Source of the DNA: Piper betle
Taxonomy: Eukaryota; Streptophyta; Magnoliopsida; Piperales; Piperaceae
Length of the DNA: 64,000 nucleotides
Reading direction: 5' to 3'
Assembly (NCBI GenBank): GCA_033002965.1
Contig: JAURVB010006542.1
Coordinates: forward strand, 33,684 to 97,683
The notes under the pieces were generated by a model, which saw only the letters and a program-made list of their open reading frames with translations, did no database searches and was not told the DNA's origin. Shown piece after piece: positions 45,900-58,160 of the stretch. Numbering within the stretch: the stretch's first letter is position 1; every line of letters begins with the position of its first letter. The translations under genes and the position numbers were made by a program.

Positions 45900-47025
45900 A
45901 ATTTTGTATGAGAAATAGCCGGCTTCTTGGTATATGCTCCCATGATATAATCAAAGCGCCAGCTTGTTGCGAGTAAAAAATTTTATCCTCATGTTTGAGT
46001 GGAAACATAGAGATATCATTAAAACTAGTTTAGCTCTCTTTTCCAAACTAATCTCCACTCCCACCTCCTTTTGGGACAATGCCCTATCAATGGTCATAAT
46101 TGATAAAACCTTCCCATTAACCTCTTGAAAAAAATGCACTTACAAGGTATATATAGAAAGAAGACTAAGGAATCTACTCTAGCTTCTTTCCTAAGCAACA
46201 GATCTTACGTAAACGTTTGCACAAGAAAAGCTTTGAATAAGAAGGAAATTACATAAATGCCTTTAAAACACAATCTTTACTCTTAATATTAAGTACCATA
46301 ATTAGTGGAATATAATTGCACTAATTGTCGAGATTTGAACCAATAAAAAAGTTGCTATAATGGGTTTGCTATGGTAAGTACTATAGAAAATCCTCAATGG
46401 GGATATTATACTTGAATTTGTTGAAAGTTAGTAAGTCTGGCACATTACTTCATATAAGCATGAAGAGATCGGAATTTACTTCCTCCTTGAAGAGTTCATG
46501 GAACGCTTAAACTTCCTACCTTGAATGTTCAAAAGTTAACGTTAAATATAGATGTCTAAGGTTTAATGTATTTGGGTTCTCGTTTGAAGTTAGTCTCACG
46601 AGTTGAAGCTTCCTTGCGGAGGTCCCCTAGTTGGGGATTTTAGGTTGTCAAATTTCATCCATATGTAAGAGAGTCGTATTGTTGCATCAAGTTGTCCATA
46701 TATGTTAGTTATTCATTCTATTTTTACTGGGCTTATCTTCTTATAATTCTACATACAACTTTGAAGTCGTCACCCCTTCAACCCCAACAAATAACATCAT
46801 GACCCACAATAGAATTGTTTTCATTTCATGTAGTGTTGGGGTTTCTATGTTTTTCCCGACCTTTTAAAACATAAATTAAAATTTTGATTTTTGCCTTGCG
46901 TATTCTTGGGTCATGGTCATCTAAATTATTAATGATATTGTATTATCACAATCATACTAATTAAGTTTCATATGTTGTTTTCAATGAATCTAAACAATAA
47001 AAGATTTTAACTATACAATAAAGCC
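45900..47025. other. Intergenic
   Basis: No gene, paired repeat or RNA was recognised. The open frame 45951-46139 (-) has no recognisable domain and is not called. Confidence 0.5.
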
Positions 47026-47250
47026 CAACATTACTGAAAAAAAAGCACAGGCTTAGCGGTGGCAAATTAGTTACTATGTTGCCACCACTAAGTGGTGACA
47101 AATTTTAACCATGGGATTAGCCACCGCTACCGTGGTGGTTTTCAAAATTTTATTTTATTTTATTTTTTAAAAAAACCACCTATTGTGACAATTTTAATTT
47201 TTTTAAAAAATAATTAGGCACTACTATGCCACCACTTAGCGGAGGCAGCT
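47026..47250. mobile_element. CACTA-like transposon end fragment (tentative)
   Basis: Contains ACTGAAAAAAAAGCACAGGC followed by repeated sub-terminal words on both strands (TTAGCGGTGGC, TTGCCACCACTAAG, GCCACCACTTAGCGG) and CACTACTATGCC near the right side. Short sub-terminal repeats of this kind are typical of CACTA elements. No transposase and no clear 3-bp duplication were found. Confidence 0.4.
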
Positions 47251-49837
47251 GCTATTTTTAAATATTGACATTTCTATATGACGGGGTGACAAGGGTGGCG
47301 ACAGGGGATGCGAGGACAGGGCGGCGAGGGTGGCGATCAGGCAGTAGGAGAGGGCGAGGGCGGCGACAGGGCGGCTCGCAAACCGGGGGGCGAGGAGGGG
47401 CGATGGGGCAACGGGGCAACAAGGCGACAACTGGGCGGCAGGGCGAGGAGGGGGCGATGGGGTCGGGGCTGGTGGGGCAAGGCGGGGCAAGGGGGATGGG
47501 TGGCATCATGGAGAGAGAAGGAGTGGGTGGCATGAGGGAGAGAGAAGGAGGGGAGGGGGAGGGGGGGGGAAGAAAATCAGGGTGGCATTCTCGTAATTAA
47601 AAATTGACTCGATTCCAACTCGAGTAAAAAATAATAATTAATTCTAAATAATTAAAAAATCCAAAAAATATTATAAAATATAATACACAGAATGAAATAT
47701 TTTATAACTAATAACCTCCCAATTTTGACTAAGTTAAAATTTTTATATAGGACCGATTTAACTGAACTGATTTAGACTGATTCGATCCAATTCAATGACT
47801 CCCTTGAAAACTGATTCCAATTCTGATTCCAATTTTTGCAACCATGGTGCTCACATCATCAGCACATCCTAATAAAAAAAACAATACTAAGTAAACCTAG
47901 AACTAAACATCCAGCATGTAAATTGAAATATAATAAAATAAATAACTAATAACAAATAATAAATAAATAAATACATACACTCACGAATAAATAGATTAAT
48001 AATAAATACGTGAAAATAATCAATACTCTAATTATGAAATAATAATATCATTACTATATAAATACACGGCTAAACACAAGTAAATATCACGTATACTTGT
48101 GTTAGTAAACATATAAACAATTAAACAAATAAATACATAATCATTCGATAAATAAATAGTTAATATTAATTAATTATGAATAATTATAATATCATAGTTA
48201 ACCATTACGGAATACATAATTAAATACAAGTAAATAATAACATACGTGCAACAAACAAATAGATAAATAAATAAATAAAATTTAGTAAATATGAAAAAGA
48301 TTTATATTAATAAGTAAATATATCAATAATAATAACAAACAATTACATAAGCATTCATTATATACTACAACATATAAATAAAAAGAAATAACCAATAATA
48401 AATGAATAAATAAATAAAAATACTCATAATATAAAAATATTCTAAATAATGTAAATATGTATATAAACTAATGTAGGGGTTCTCAAATTACCGAAAACGA
48501 TAAAAAAACGGCCGAAAATAAGTTAAATCGACCCGGATCGAGTCAACCCAGGCGAGTCGATCGAGTCAACTTAGCCAAGTCAAGCAACAGTACTAGGCCG
48601 GGTAACTGGACGCAGACATAGGCTCGAGCATAACCATGGGATTGTTAGGCAGGTGAAGTGGGTCGGGTAGGCAAACGTGAATGCAGGCAACTGGGTCTGG
48701 CAGGTCAAGCTGCGCCTGTTGCCAAAAAATGCTAATGGTGGAGCGGCTGGGTCCCTGCTGGTTAGGATCGATGGCCAAGGCAATAAGGATCCCGGTGGTG
48801 GTGACGATCGGTGGAGTCCGGGCAGCTACTTGCCGAAAAAGGTAGGAAAGGGGCGAAATACTGTCGAGGGCAGCAGCGTCGTTGGTGGCAATCGCAGCCA
48901 TGGCGGTGGTCTTACGTGGTCTCAAAATGAAGATCTTGATGAAGGTAATCTGTTTGGGTGGTCGGATCAGCCGGAGGTGGCTCGCCGGTGCCGAAAAATG
49001 GCTCAAACAGGTGACAGTGGCGATTGAAACCGACTGCAAAAACATCATCTTCGGCAGCGATTGGGGTGGCACCGGTGGTCATGAGTGATAGATAGATAGC
49101 CAGCCACAGTCATGGTGGTGCTAGTTTGGTGGTCTTGGGAAGTCCGGAGTCTCGCCAGTGGCGAGCCGATGTAGCGGCGACTCCAAGGGTGAATAACTCG
49201 TGAAAGATGAGAAAGTCACTGAAATTCAATGGGAGAAAGCTAAAGCTAACATGGATGGCTTTGATCTCACCAGATAGCACGATCAGTGGACCTAGTGGGG
49301 CCCACCTATGGGTATATGTAATCTATATATAGACGGAAAGCTTGAATCAAAACCCTCCAAAGTGACTTTATAGGTAGGAATTGAGGCAACAAGGTTAAAT
49401 GAGCTTCGAACCCTGAACTTAATCAGGTAAAAACCTACTACTCAATCAAGCGGGGCCCACAAGCATACAATTCGTTGATTCAAATTCCTTATAATGTATG
49501 CAAACAAGATACCCTAAAAATCTCAAATGGATAGTAAACGTTGCAAAGACCTAAATCTACATCTATAACCCTGGCTAACCAATAAAATTATATTTATACA
49601 TCGCATGTACATTGATAACTCATGCTCCATTGTAGCCTAACTCAAGCTATCATTTACATGTTGGGTATACTCAGCCACCATAACATACTCATACGCCCAT
49701 TTGGGCCCCATACTCATGTTCTGAAAACTGATATAGTTCGAGCTAGCTCGAATCGACTCGAGACTAGCCTGAACTAGGTAAAAATAAAGCTGAGTAAAAC
49801 ACTAACCTGAAGCTAGGTTTTACACAAGTGATTACGA
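47251..49837 (-). mobile_element. Divergent or rearranged members of the long-LTR family, inverted
   Basis: Read on the minus strand, 49837 starts TGTAAAACCTAGC. It goes on to CGAGTCGATTCGAGC and CATGAGTTATCA, as in the 5' part of the 2.9-kb family but much diverged. A GC-rich block lies at 48590-49080. A second piece (47760-47250) matches the family's TAACCTCCCA...ACTCGATTCCAACTCGAGT to GC-rich transition. Between them (47860-48480) is AT-rich sequence with TAAATAAATA runs. I cannot fix the second end or a target duplication. Open frames here (up to 159 codons) are not convincing genes. Confidence 0.5.
47265..47575. other. Strongly G-rich, strand-skewed block
   Basis: About 310 bp of GGGGCGA/GGCGAGG/GGGAGAGA-type sequence with runs of up to nine G. 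It corresponds to the C-rich interior of the LTR family read in reverse. It could form G-quadruplexes. The open frames are low-complexity and are not called. Confidence 0.5.
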
Positions 49838-50429
49838 GCATGAGCATGCCTTTATTTGGCTCGACTCTACTCGACATTTTATAATTTACATTAGATATAA
49901 TGGTTTATATTTTTTTATAGTCATTTGCATAAAATATAAAAAATAATGAATATAATTATATTATATGATAATTTTACATGATAATAAAATGATTTTGTTT
50001 CGGAACAAACTATTTGGTGTGTAATTGAAACGAAATTAAATTATTAAAATTATCATAATTAATTTTATATTAAATCATACAAAAGAAATATGTATATAAA
50101 TAATGCTTGAGCATTTCTACATTTGATATTCGACTCAAACTCGACTTGGTTTGAACTCTTTTGAACTTGACTCGAAGTTTAAATCAATGAATCAAGTTTG
50201 CCGACTCAGCGAGATAATTGAACTCGACTCAACGATTCGATCAATGAAGGCCCCGATATTCATCTATGCCCTTAAGTTCATCTATACGGGGGAAGTGGAT
50301 GAGATGTTTTCAGGGTCTGGTAATTGTAGAACCTTCATTGATTATCCACCAACTTCTGTATTACAAATAGAAAATGTTGCATTAAATCGAATACCATATA
50401 ATTTACAAATAGGAAGTCACCTTAAGGAT
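49838..50429. other. Intergenic, AT-rich
   Basis: No gene was recognised. 50390-50429 is the inverted 3' flank shared with UGT C (ATTAAATCGAATACCATATAA). Confidence 0.55.
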
Positions 50430-51558
50430 AATGAGGGATTAGACAAGATTGATTGAACAAACGCATGAATGAATCATGGGAAGGATTTCCCTCTCTTGCA
50501 CAAAGTACTGCCTTCTCTTTCATGGCTTCAACCTTGTCTTTCAAGTCCTCACCTTCCTTCTTTACCATCAACCTCCTGATAGTATTCTTTACAGCCCCCT
50601 TTCAAGCTCTTCCTCTATTTGAATCCCAACCTTACAAACATAGCTCATAAACCTGGCATTCACATTCTAGCCTCCAAAGAATAGGGTGCAAATCATGAGC
50701 ACCCGTTCACATATGCTCTCCATCACAGAGTTCCATCCACACTGAGTCCAGAATCCACCCACAGCTGGATGAGCTAGAACTTCTCTCTGTGCTGCTCAAT
50801 CAACAACAAAACCTTTCCTTGATTTGATTTCTTCTTCAATCTCAACAGGCAGTTTTACATGTTCTTCACCTATGATCAAGCCAGGCCTCAAAACCCACAA
50901 AAATGGCACCACAGATTTTGCAAGACCACATGCAATTTCCAAAAGCTGTGGTTTCTCAATGGCAGCTAAGCTTCCAAAGCTAACATAAACGACTGATTTT
51001 TGTTCCTGCTGGTCTAGCCATTCAATGCAGTCTGCATTTGGTTTCAACAAGCTGTTAAAATGAGGTGAAGCAAACTTATCGAGAGGGGCTATGAGGAAGA
51101 GTTTTGTTGCAAACTGTTTCTTGACTTTGGACATTGCTTCTTCTTCTAAGAATTCAAAGGTGTTGAAGATGAGCCCAGATGCGCGCATTGCATCCTCAAT
51201 CAAGGTATCCACTAGTTGGTAATAAGAGTGTTGAATGTTTTGGCACTCTGTTTTAATGTAGAGTAAATCCTTCACTCTCAATGGGGGTAGTTCTGCAACT
51301 GGTTCTTCAGAGGGAGGATCTGCAAACAAAGTTAATGTGCAGCACATAAACAAATAATTAGACAATGTCCACAGCTGAATTTTTTGCTGTAGGATGAATA
51401 ACAAGTTATTATATTGAAACCAAATTTAATCCGATACTTTTTCTTAAGGTCCGTTTCGTTGACATGAAAAAATGCAAAATCTTATAAAATTTTACATAGC
51501 AATATTTTCAAACTTATGCTATGATGAGAAGCGGTTATTAAACTTTGTATGAATGCCG

Positions 51559-51712
51559 TGTTGGGTTTATCCCACATCAGTTCTGGGGGTGACCAGTGAC
51601 TTGTATATAGGCTAATGGGAAAGCCTTATTCCCTAAGCTAGCTTTTGGATTAAGAGAGGCCCGCGACACCTATTGCAAGTCCCTGTTGGGGGCCCAAAGA
51701 TTTTTCTCAACA
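51559..51712 (+). repeat. Left LTR of the TRIM
   Basis: 154 bp, TG...CA ends. It differs from the right LTR by a few substitutions (for example AGCCTTATT against AGCTTTATT) and one A. Confidence 0.9.
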
Positions 51713-52100
51713 ATTGGCGCCGTCTGTAGGAAGGTGGGTCCTGGTGTTGCCCCGGTTTGCCTTATGGCATGTTGCCACTTTGCCTTATGGCATGTTGCCA
51801 CTACAAATTAGAGTCTCTTGCAACCTCACCGGATGCCTTATGGCATGTTGCCACTCCAAATTAGAGTCTCTTGCAACCTCACCGGAACATGTTAAGCTCT
51901 GGCATGTGTGAGGTGGAGATGATTTGGATGACTTGGTCCTCACGTTACGGTTGGATTAGCCCGAATTAGAGTCTCCTAAAACTTATCTCCAGCATGTGTG
52001 AGGTCGAGATGATTCGGGTGATCTGATGTGTGAGGGGGTGATTGTTGGAGCATGTGTGAGGTCGAGATGATTCGGGTGATCTGATGTGTGAGGGGGTGAT
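51713..52100 (+). repeat. TRIM interior with nested duplications
   Basis: GCCTTATGGCATGTTGCCACT with its following AATTAGAGTCTCTTGCAACC occurs twice (about 51768-51890, plus a partial third). A ~57-bp unit starting GCATGTGTGAGGTCGAGATG occurs twice in tandem just before the right LTR (about 51993-52100). Confidence 0.8.
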
Positions 52101-52255
52101 TGTTGGGTTTATCCCACATCAGTTCTGGGGGTGACCAGTGACTTGTATATAGGCTAATGGGAAAGCTTTATTCCCTAAGCTAGCTTTTGGATTAAGAGAG
52201 ACCCGTGACACCTATTGCAAGTCCCTGTTGGGGGCCCAAAAGATTTTTCTCAACA
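52101..52255 (+). repeat. Right LTR of the TRIM
   Basis: 155 bp, directly preceded by a G-rich polypurine stretch. Confidence 0.9.
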
Positions 52256-52829
52256 TGCCAGACATCCTAAGAAGGAGTTCACGCCATGGGCAGATAACCC
52301 TTTTGTACCGCCATGGCTAAGAAGGAGTTCACGCCAGTTGTGCAAGATGAACCTGAGAACACGAAGTTCTTGAGCAACAGTTCAAGTGAAGTAAGTGAGG
52401 GAATCAGATATGATACAAGCAATTCTTTTTCTTCCAACAACTCTGACATATACTTCCTAAAAGGAGCTTCGCAACTCCTGTTTAAGAGTTGAAGAAAGAG
52501 AGTAGGGCCATCATTCGCAATTGAAGCATGGAGATCCTCAGAGGAGGGAATGGGCTTGAGAGCAAATTGTGGGTATTGAGAAAAGTTTGGAGAGTTGAAG
52601 GTCGAGTATACAATGGTGATGGAGCAGCCGCTGTTGTAGAGAGCCATGCCCAGTTGAAGCATGGGAGTTAGATGGCCATGCAATGGATATGGAGCAAGCA
52701 CCACTCTGCAACCTCTTCCTTTTGATTGCCTTTCCATTGTTTCTCAAGAAGCAATATGTTTTCCAAGGTTATGACTTATGAGGTTGAAGAACTTGGTTGT
52801 TTATAATGGAGAAACCATGAAAATAGGCT

Positions 52830-54208
52830 TCTGGAAAAGAGAGGTCATGACATGCAAGCACAATATTTTTTTCTTTTTGGAAAGATGTTTCTTTCAACCT
52901 AAGGCAATGGACATCGAATGCGGGAGCTTTTCATGGTAAGATATGATGATTTCTTATTATTATAAATAGCATTTATAAATTAAAGTCCACCCGTTACACT
53001 TGTCATTGGTGCAACCAAAACACCAAAACAAAACAAGTAGCATATGCTCCATCTGATTGAGTTTATTATGGACATGTTTGAGTATTATTAATTCTTCTGT
53101 GCTGGTTCAGAGAAAAATATTGGGAACATATAAGTTATAAATGTAGCCTTCTTGGATCACGTTACAAGGTTGGACAAATTTTTGGCCAGCTGGAGGCAAG
53201 CTGGGCACTCGAACCTTTTTTTTTTTTTTTGAACTTATCATCTTTTACTACCACTGCTCCGTATAAACTTTTTTTGGGTATATTTAATGTATAAAAAGTT
53301 TGGATTTAGATAAGATTTGAATATCTTTTAAAATATAATAATCTACAGATTAATTGAGCTTGAACCCGAGGCCCTATGCTAAATCGTAGGGCTGTAAGTG
53401 GTCGGCTGGTTTACCGTTTTCAAATTAAATTGAAATAAAATGGTTAAATATTTTTTACTGTTTAAACAAGGTGATAAATTTAATTGCACCATTTTCATTT
53501 TTAAATGTAGTGGTAAAATGATCTATCATTTTCGTTTTGCCAATTTATTATTTTATTTATGTTTGAAAGTAAAAATATAATTATATTTATCAATATGGAT
53601 AAGTAATATTATTATTATATTTAATTAAAATTTAATATTATTATATCCTTTTAAAGTTAGTTTTATATAAATATGTAGTGTAAGTGAAACCAAATTTGTA
53701 ATCTTGGAAAGGGTTGTGTATTATTAAAAACTTTGTGTGGTTCAAATTAAAATTTATCAATTGTTAATTATTTATCGTTAGTCGAAATGGTCATACCTTT
53801 GTAGCGGCAAGCAATTGGAAAAGTGGTAAATGAAGTAGTAACGATTAATGACGGAGAAATTAATAAATGACCCCACTAGCTTGGGTGATTGCTAGCCCTA
53901 ATCATGCTCAAACCTAGTATGTTTCTGATCGTTTGTACTTACGCACAAACTAGTTCAAATCAAATATTTGTTCAGACTATTCAACTATTTTTTATATTCG
54001 AAAAGATTCGGATCCAATATAGGATCCGAATATGTGATATAATATAAAAATATATTTTTTAATAATAATATCGATATTTATTACTTTTATCTCATCATTT
54101 ATATTAAAATTTGTAGTATTTACATATTTTATTAGATCATAAGCTCAAATGCAATGCAAGGAATCATCCTATTATCACGAAGATAAATGGGCTTGTAGCT
54201 TGCACACA
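52830..54208 (-). other. UGT D/UGT E intergenic flank, inverted relative to units 1 and 2
   Basis: 52840-53290 matches, inverted, the sequence before UGT C. 53370-54020 is one inverted copy of the ~485-bp unit that follows UGT A and UGT B, in weaker form. No gene is seen. Confidence 0.65.
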
Positions 54209-55098
54209 TCATGTGGTGGATGTGACGAATTGCACAAACTTGTTGAAAGAGTTGTGAGAATGATCTCCCCCTCTTCCATGAAGTTGTGCCTTCTCTTTCA
54301 ATGACTCAATCCTTTCTTTCAACTCCTCCCCTTCCTTCTCTACCATCAACTTCCTGATCTACCACCCCACTTTCAAGCTCTTCCTCTATTTGAATCCCAA
54401 CCTTCCAAACATGGCTCACAAGCCTGGCATTCACATTTTGATCTCCAAAACATGGGGCGCAAATCATGGGCACCCCTTCACATATGCTCTCTATCACAGA
54501 GTTCCATCCACAGTGAGTCCAGAATCCACCCACAGCTGGGTGAGCTAAAACTTCTCTCTGTGGCGCCCAATCAACAACAAAGCCTCTCTTTGATCTTATT
54601 ACTTCCTCAATCTCATCTGGCAATTTGATATGGTATTCACCAATGACTAAGCCAGGCCTCGATACCCACAAAAATGGCATCTTGGATCTTACAAGCCCCA
54701 TTGCAATCGCCAACAATTGAGATTTGGTAATTGATGCCAAGCTTCCGAAGCTGACATAAATAACTGATTCAGCTTCTTGTTGGTCCAACCATCCAATGCA
54801 CCTTGCAGTATTGTTGTGAGGCAAGCCATTTATATTAGTTTGTTGTGACAGTGGTGAGTGAAGTTGGTGAAGGGGGCAACTGTGAAGAGTTGGAGTCCAA
54901 AATTTTGATGGATTTTGATGATTGCTACTTCTTCAAGAAATTCAAAGGAGTTCCACATGATGCCAGAGGAATGAATGGCGTCATTGATCGTGCAGTCTAC
55001 CAGTTCATACCATGCTTCTTGGTCTGCTGTTTTGAATTCTAGCAAGTCCTTTACTCTGAAAGGAGGTAATTCTTCAACTGGGTCTTTTGATGGTGGAT
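54209..55098 (-). pseudogene. UGT D exon 2: A-type UGT76-like, frameshifted, no exon 1
   Basis: Exon 2 begins at 55098 after GACAG (DPPSKDPVEELPPFRVKDLL). It shifts frame at a C run that is five bases here and six in UGT B (near 54869), then is open again through the whole PSPG box (WAPQREVL ... CFGDQ). An eight-base deletion just after ESGVVD (near 54356) scrambles the C-terminus before the old stop position at 54211-54209. Upstream, the intron continues but is split by two LTRs. Exon 1 is gone: intron sequence joins UGT 5' flank near 60540. It cannot make an enzyme. Confidence 0.9.
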
Positions 55099-55225
55099 CT
55101 GTCAAAGCATTCAAGAACTTTAAGAAAATTTAAAAATAAAAGATTAAAAGAAAAATCAATGCAATGGAAAGCAAGTAATTGAATTTGAAATCTTGCCCTT
55201 CGTTTGGCCTGTTTTCCATGACTGG

Positions 55226-58160
55226 TGTAAAACCCACGATTCGAGTCAGGGTTTTATATTCAGAACCGGTCGATTCGACCGTTATTTTTGAGTCGAGTCA
55301 GTTTCCGAACACGTGTACTGAGCCGACGCTAGTTGCGTGTATGAGCTATGAGGGTCATGTGTACCCAAGTATATGATAATAATGTCTTCAATATAGCAGA
55401 ACAGAATGAGTTATCAGAATATATGAGAGTATGCTAGTTACTTTTGTTTATTTTTATATATAGTGGATCGTAGAATTAGTTTTAAGCCGTTTACCACATT
55501 AGAATGTGTTACGGGCAGTTTGGGTGGGTTGATAGTTCTAGAGCACATCATTATGATGTTTTGGTGATTGTTTGATTTTATGGGATTTTTTCCGATTTTG
55601 TTAGGATTTAATACGACTTAATTATTATTCTTGACTCGAGTCGGACACTTGTCAAGTATTATTTATGACTTTGCCACCGAGCCTTTTCTTTTCTCCCCCG
55701 ACGTATTTTTCCCAAACCCTCATTGCCGCCCCTTTTCTTGTCCCACCACCACCGCCGACGTCGGCCTGCCGTCGATCGTCGCCCCCAGGCCCACACCGCG
55801 GTGTTGCCGTGCCGCCCCGACCAGTCCCGGCCGCTGCCAAGCCACCATGACACCGGAATCGCCACGCCTAGCACCGCGGCTGCATGTCGGTCGCGTTGCC
55901 AATTGCGTCGCCGGTGACCATCGCCGTCATGATCGAGTGGTCGCCTCGACACCCTCAACCACCCAACGACCCTTCTTGACCGGAGCGGAGGCCGTCGCTG
56001 CCCAGGCCAGCCGGATTGAGCCACCTATTGTCGCCGGCTCTGTTTTGCCATTTTTCAGCGAGCCGCCGATTCCATCGACCATGTCTACGTCGTAGATGAG
56101 TCGAGCTTGCTGAACCGGTTCCAAGGGTACCCAATACCCTTACTTTTCGGCCAGTAGATGTCGCCAGCGGTTGTTGCCGAAACTTGCCGAAAAACCGCCG
56201 AAACCCATCGGAAAACCAGATTTGCAGGAATTTGGCAGATCTTCCGCAGAGTTTATCCAGTCGAATCTGATCGACTTCGGACGCTGCCGAGAGTCGGATT
56301 CGAGCTCTGAGACGCGCGACGAAGCCCTAACCGTCGCAGATCGCTGACGACGTGAGGTATAATTACCTCCGATTTAATTAGTTAAAATTGATGATCATTG
56401 TTAGCATAGCATGCTAGAATTTGAATAATTGTCATGATAAATGTATGAGTATGAGTGCAGTGATGATTGCATGATGCAATTAATTGGGAATGAATAGTGA
56501 GTGATCTAATGAGGTAGATCGAGTTTGAGCATGCTAATCGAGTATGACGTAACTTAGAAAAAACAGTATAAAATTGGTATGAATAGGATGACTTAGAATT
56601 ATTTTCACATTATGATTATTTGACTGTTGATGGATGTTATTCGTATTGTGTGTGATGTTCATTGAGTTTGATGCATCATTTAGTTAGCGGGCGTTAGTAT
56701 TTAGTTTTGATGTGTAGGTACGAAGTAGGAGCTCGCCGCTTAGGCGCGATGACACGCTTGGAGCTTCTACCAGGTCCGTTTAGGACTCGTCTCTGTTTTA
56801 TGTCTTTTCTATTGTATGTTTATTTTATTATTTGTAGGACGGGTTAAGTGGCGTTTTATTGGATCCCACTTAACTTGGGTCATTTAACCGAATAGTTTTC
56901 TTGATTAATAACCCCTCGAGGATGAGATCCCTCGAAGATGATTTCGAAAACAAGATCCACCACAAGTTGCCTTTGGGCCTATTATATAAATCCCTTCCTA
57001 GGCCTATATATATAATTTTATCGAGTTTTCAGTGAAACGAGAGATGGAGAAACCGACTGCACGTACCATGAGCGGATGCCGTGATAGTCAAAGCGGGCTC
57101 TGGATTAGTGCCAGCGGACTGTTCCATTCCCGAGGGATCCTGACAACTCCGTGTTTGAGTTATTCACACCCGGAGAACGTGGAGGTTTACGGGTACTGTT
57201 TAGTACAGCGCATGTCCGGACTTGTGGTTTAAAGGGTACTAAAGGCGACTGCCTGAGAGTATTCGGCCTTCGTGCTCAAGGCCAGGAGAAATATGGAGGT
57301 AAAGAGAGGACTTAGGATTTGAGACTAGAAAATGAAGTAAGAAAATGCCGAGAGCGGCATCAGCAGCAGCAGATCAGTAAGTTCGGGATGCTACCGGGTC
57401 TACAGCCCAGTGGCTCCTCAGTAGTGCCTTTCAGAGTGTTCATGTGGAGTATATGATGTTTTCTTTCATATGAGAGTTTGCTCTCATAGCTAGCTTATTA
57501 TAGTTATTTTATTTTCCGGACCAGTAACACTTGTTACTGACGTGTTTTTATACTATATGTAGGTAAAAATCACGAGTTAGAGGAGCCAGCTTGGACGGAG
57601 GAGCACTGTTGTCGCTTGCACACATGTCAGTCGATTGAATGATTATATTGTGTTTATGATGTTATTATATAGTGAATGGTGTGATTAAATGCTTGAGACA
57701 TGATGATGTGACATGATTACATGTTAAGACATGATAGAATGTGAAACATGAATAGAGTGCGCAATGGAAGCGTTGTGGGTTGAGACCCTAGTTCTAGAAT
57801 GAGTTTAGAGTATATTAGATTGTGTGTGAATGAAATTGTTGATATATGCATATATACTTGTATATATTATTTTGACAGGTAGACCCTAATTGCACTTTTA
57901 AAGGAGACTTCTGTCCGTTGTATTTTAGAATTTTTATTAATTTTGATCGTGATCGTATTGTTGTATGAATTACCTTGCACGTCATTCATGTAGTATCATG
58001 TTAGGATTTTGAGCATTTATCCATGCATGACGAGTCGTATCTTCATCTTAAGACGCCGAGATTAGATCCGCACGAGTTGGGTTCGGGTTAGCCGACCTAA
58101 CCGGGGCCTGTAACATGCCGGTTCGGTTCACGAGCGTGGACCGGATTTGAGGGTGTTACA
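55226..58160 (+). mobile_element. Solo LTR, copy 3 of the ~2.9-kb LTR family
   Basis: 2935 bp, TGTAAAACCCACG...GGGTGTTACA, in the UGT D intron. The flanking duplication is ACTGG (55221-55225) and ACAGG (58161-58165). The matching empty site in the UGT B intron, read in reverse near 39310, has ACAGG once, so the left copy has mutated. It is collinear with copies 1 and 2 (GTAGGAGCTCGCCG near 56726). No gag, pol or priming sites. GC-rich low-complexity frames at 55630-56120 are not called. Confidence 0.92.

Larger units (their letters stand above)
51559..52255 (+). mobile_element. TRIM: 697-bp miniature LTR retrotransposon in the UGT E intron
   Basis: Two near-identical LTRs, 51559-51712 (154 bp) and 52101-52255 (155 bp), both TGTTGGGTTTATC...CTCAACA. 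The flanking duplication is TGCCG (51554-51558) and TGCCA (52256-52260), one mismatch. Just inside the left LTR is ATTGGCGCCGTCTG, a primer-binding-site-like sequence of the TGGCGCC type; GAGGGGGTGAT just before the right LTR can serve as polypurine tract. The 388-bp interior has no coding capacity and contains two internal direct duplications. Confidence 0.88.
50430..52737 (-). pseudogene. UGT E: F-type UGT76-like glycosyltransferase, disrupted
   Basis: Exon 1 runs from 52737 (MERQSKGRGCRVV) to about 52280, with the catalytic His in LHGH. After SELLEEKELL the frame is shifted, the catalytic Asp segment reads differently, and the tail has a duplicated GGCGTGAACTCCTTCTTAG piece. Exon 2 starts at 51319 (DPPSEEPVAELPPLRV) and is open to FVVD at about 50796. 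There the first Trp codon of the PSPG box is TGA, and the box has WTQCGWN for WTHCGWN. The rest of exon 2 continues to about 50430 with further shifts. The intron carries a TRIM. The promoter still has TATAAACA (minus strand, 52805-52798). Confidence 0.9.

Noticed and set aside
50151..50456. Plus-strand frame with a LKFIYTGEV motif, reminiscent of a BTB domain
   Set aside because: Only nine residues match; neighbouring residues and frame give no BTB fold, and the tail is UGT flank read by chance.
51559..52255. Two independent MITEs at 51.56 and 52.10 kb
   Set aside because: The two are in direct orientation, have TG...CA ends, share one flanking duplication and enclose priming-site-like sequences, so a single TRIM explains them better.
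55630..56124. Open frames in the GC-rich part of LTR copy 3
   Set aside because: Same reason: several overlapping frames on both strands, not conserved among LTR copies.
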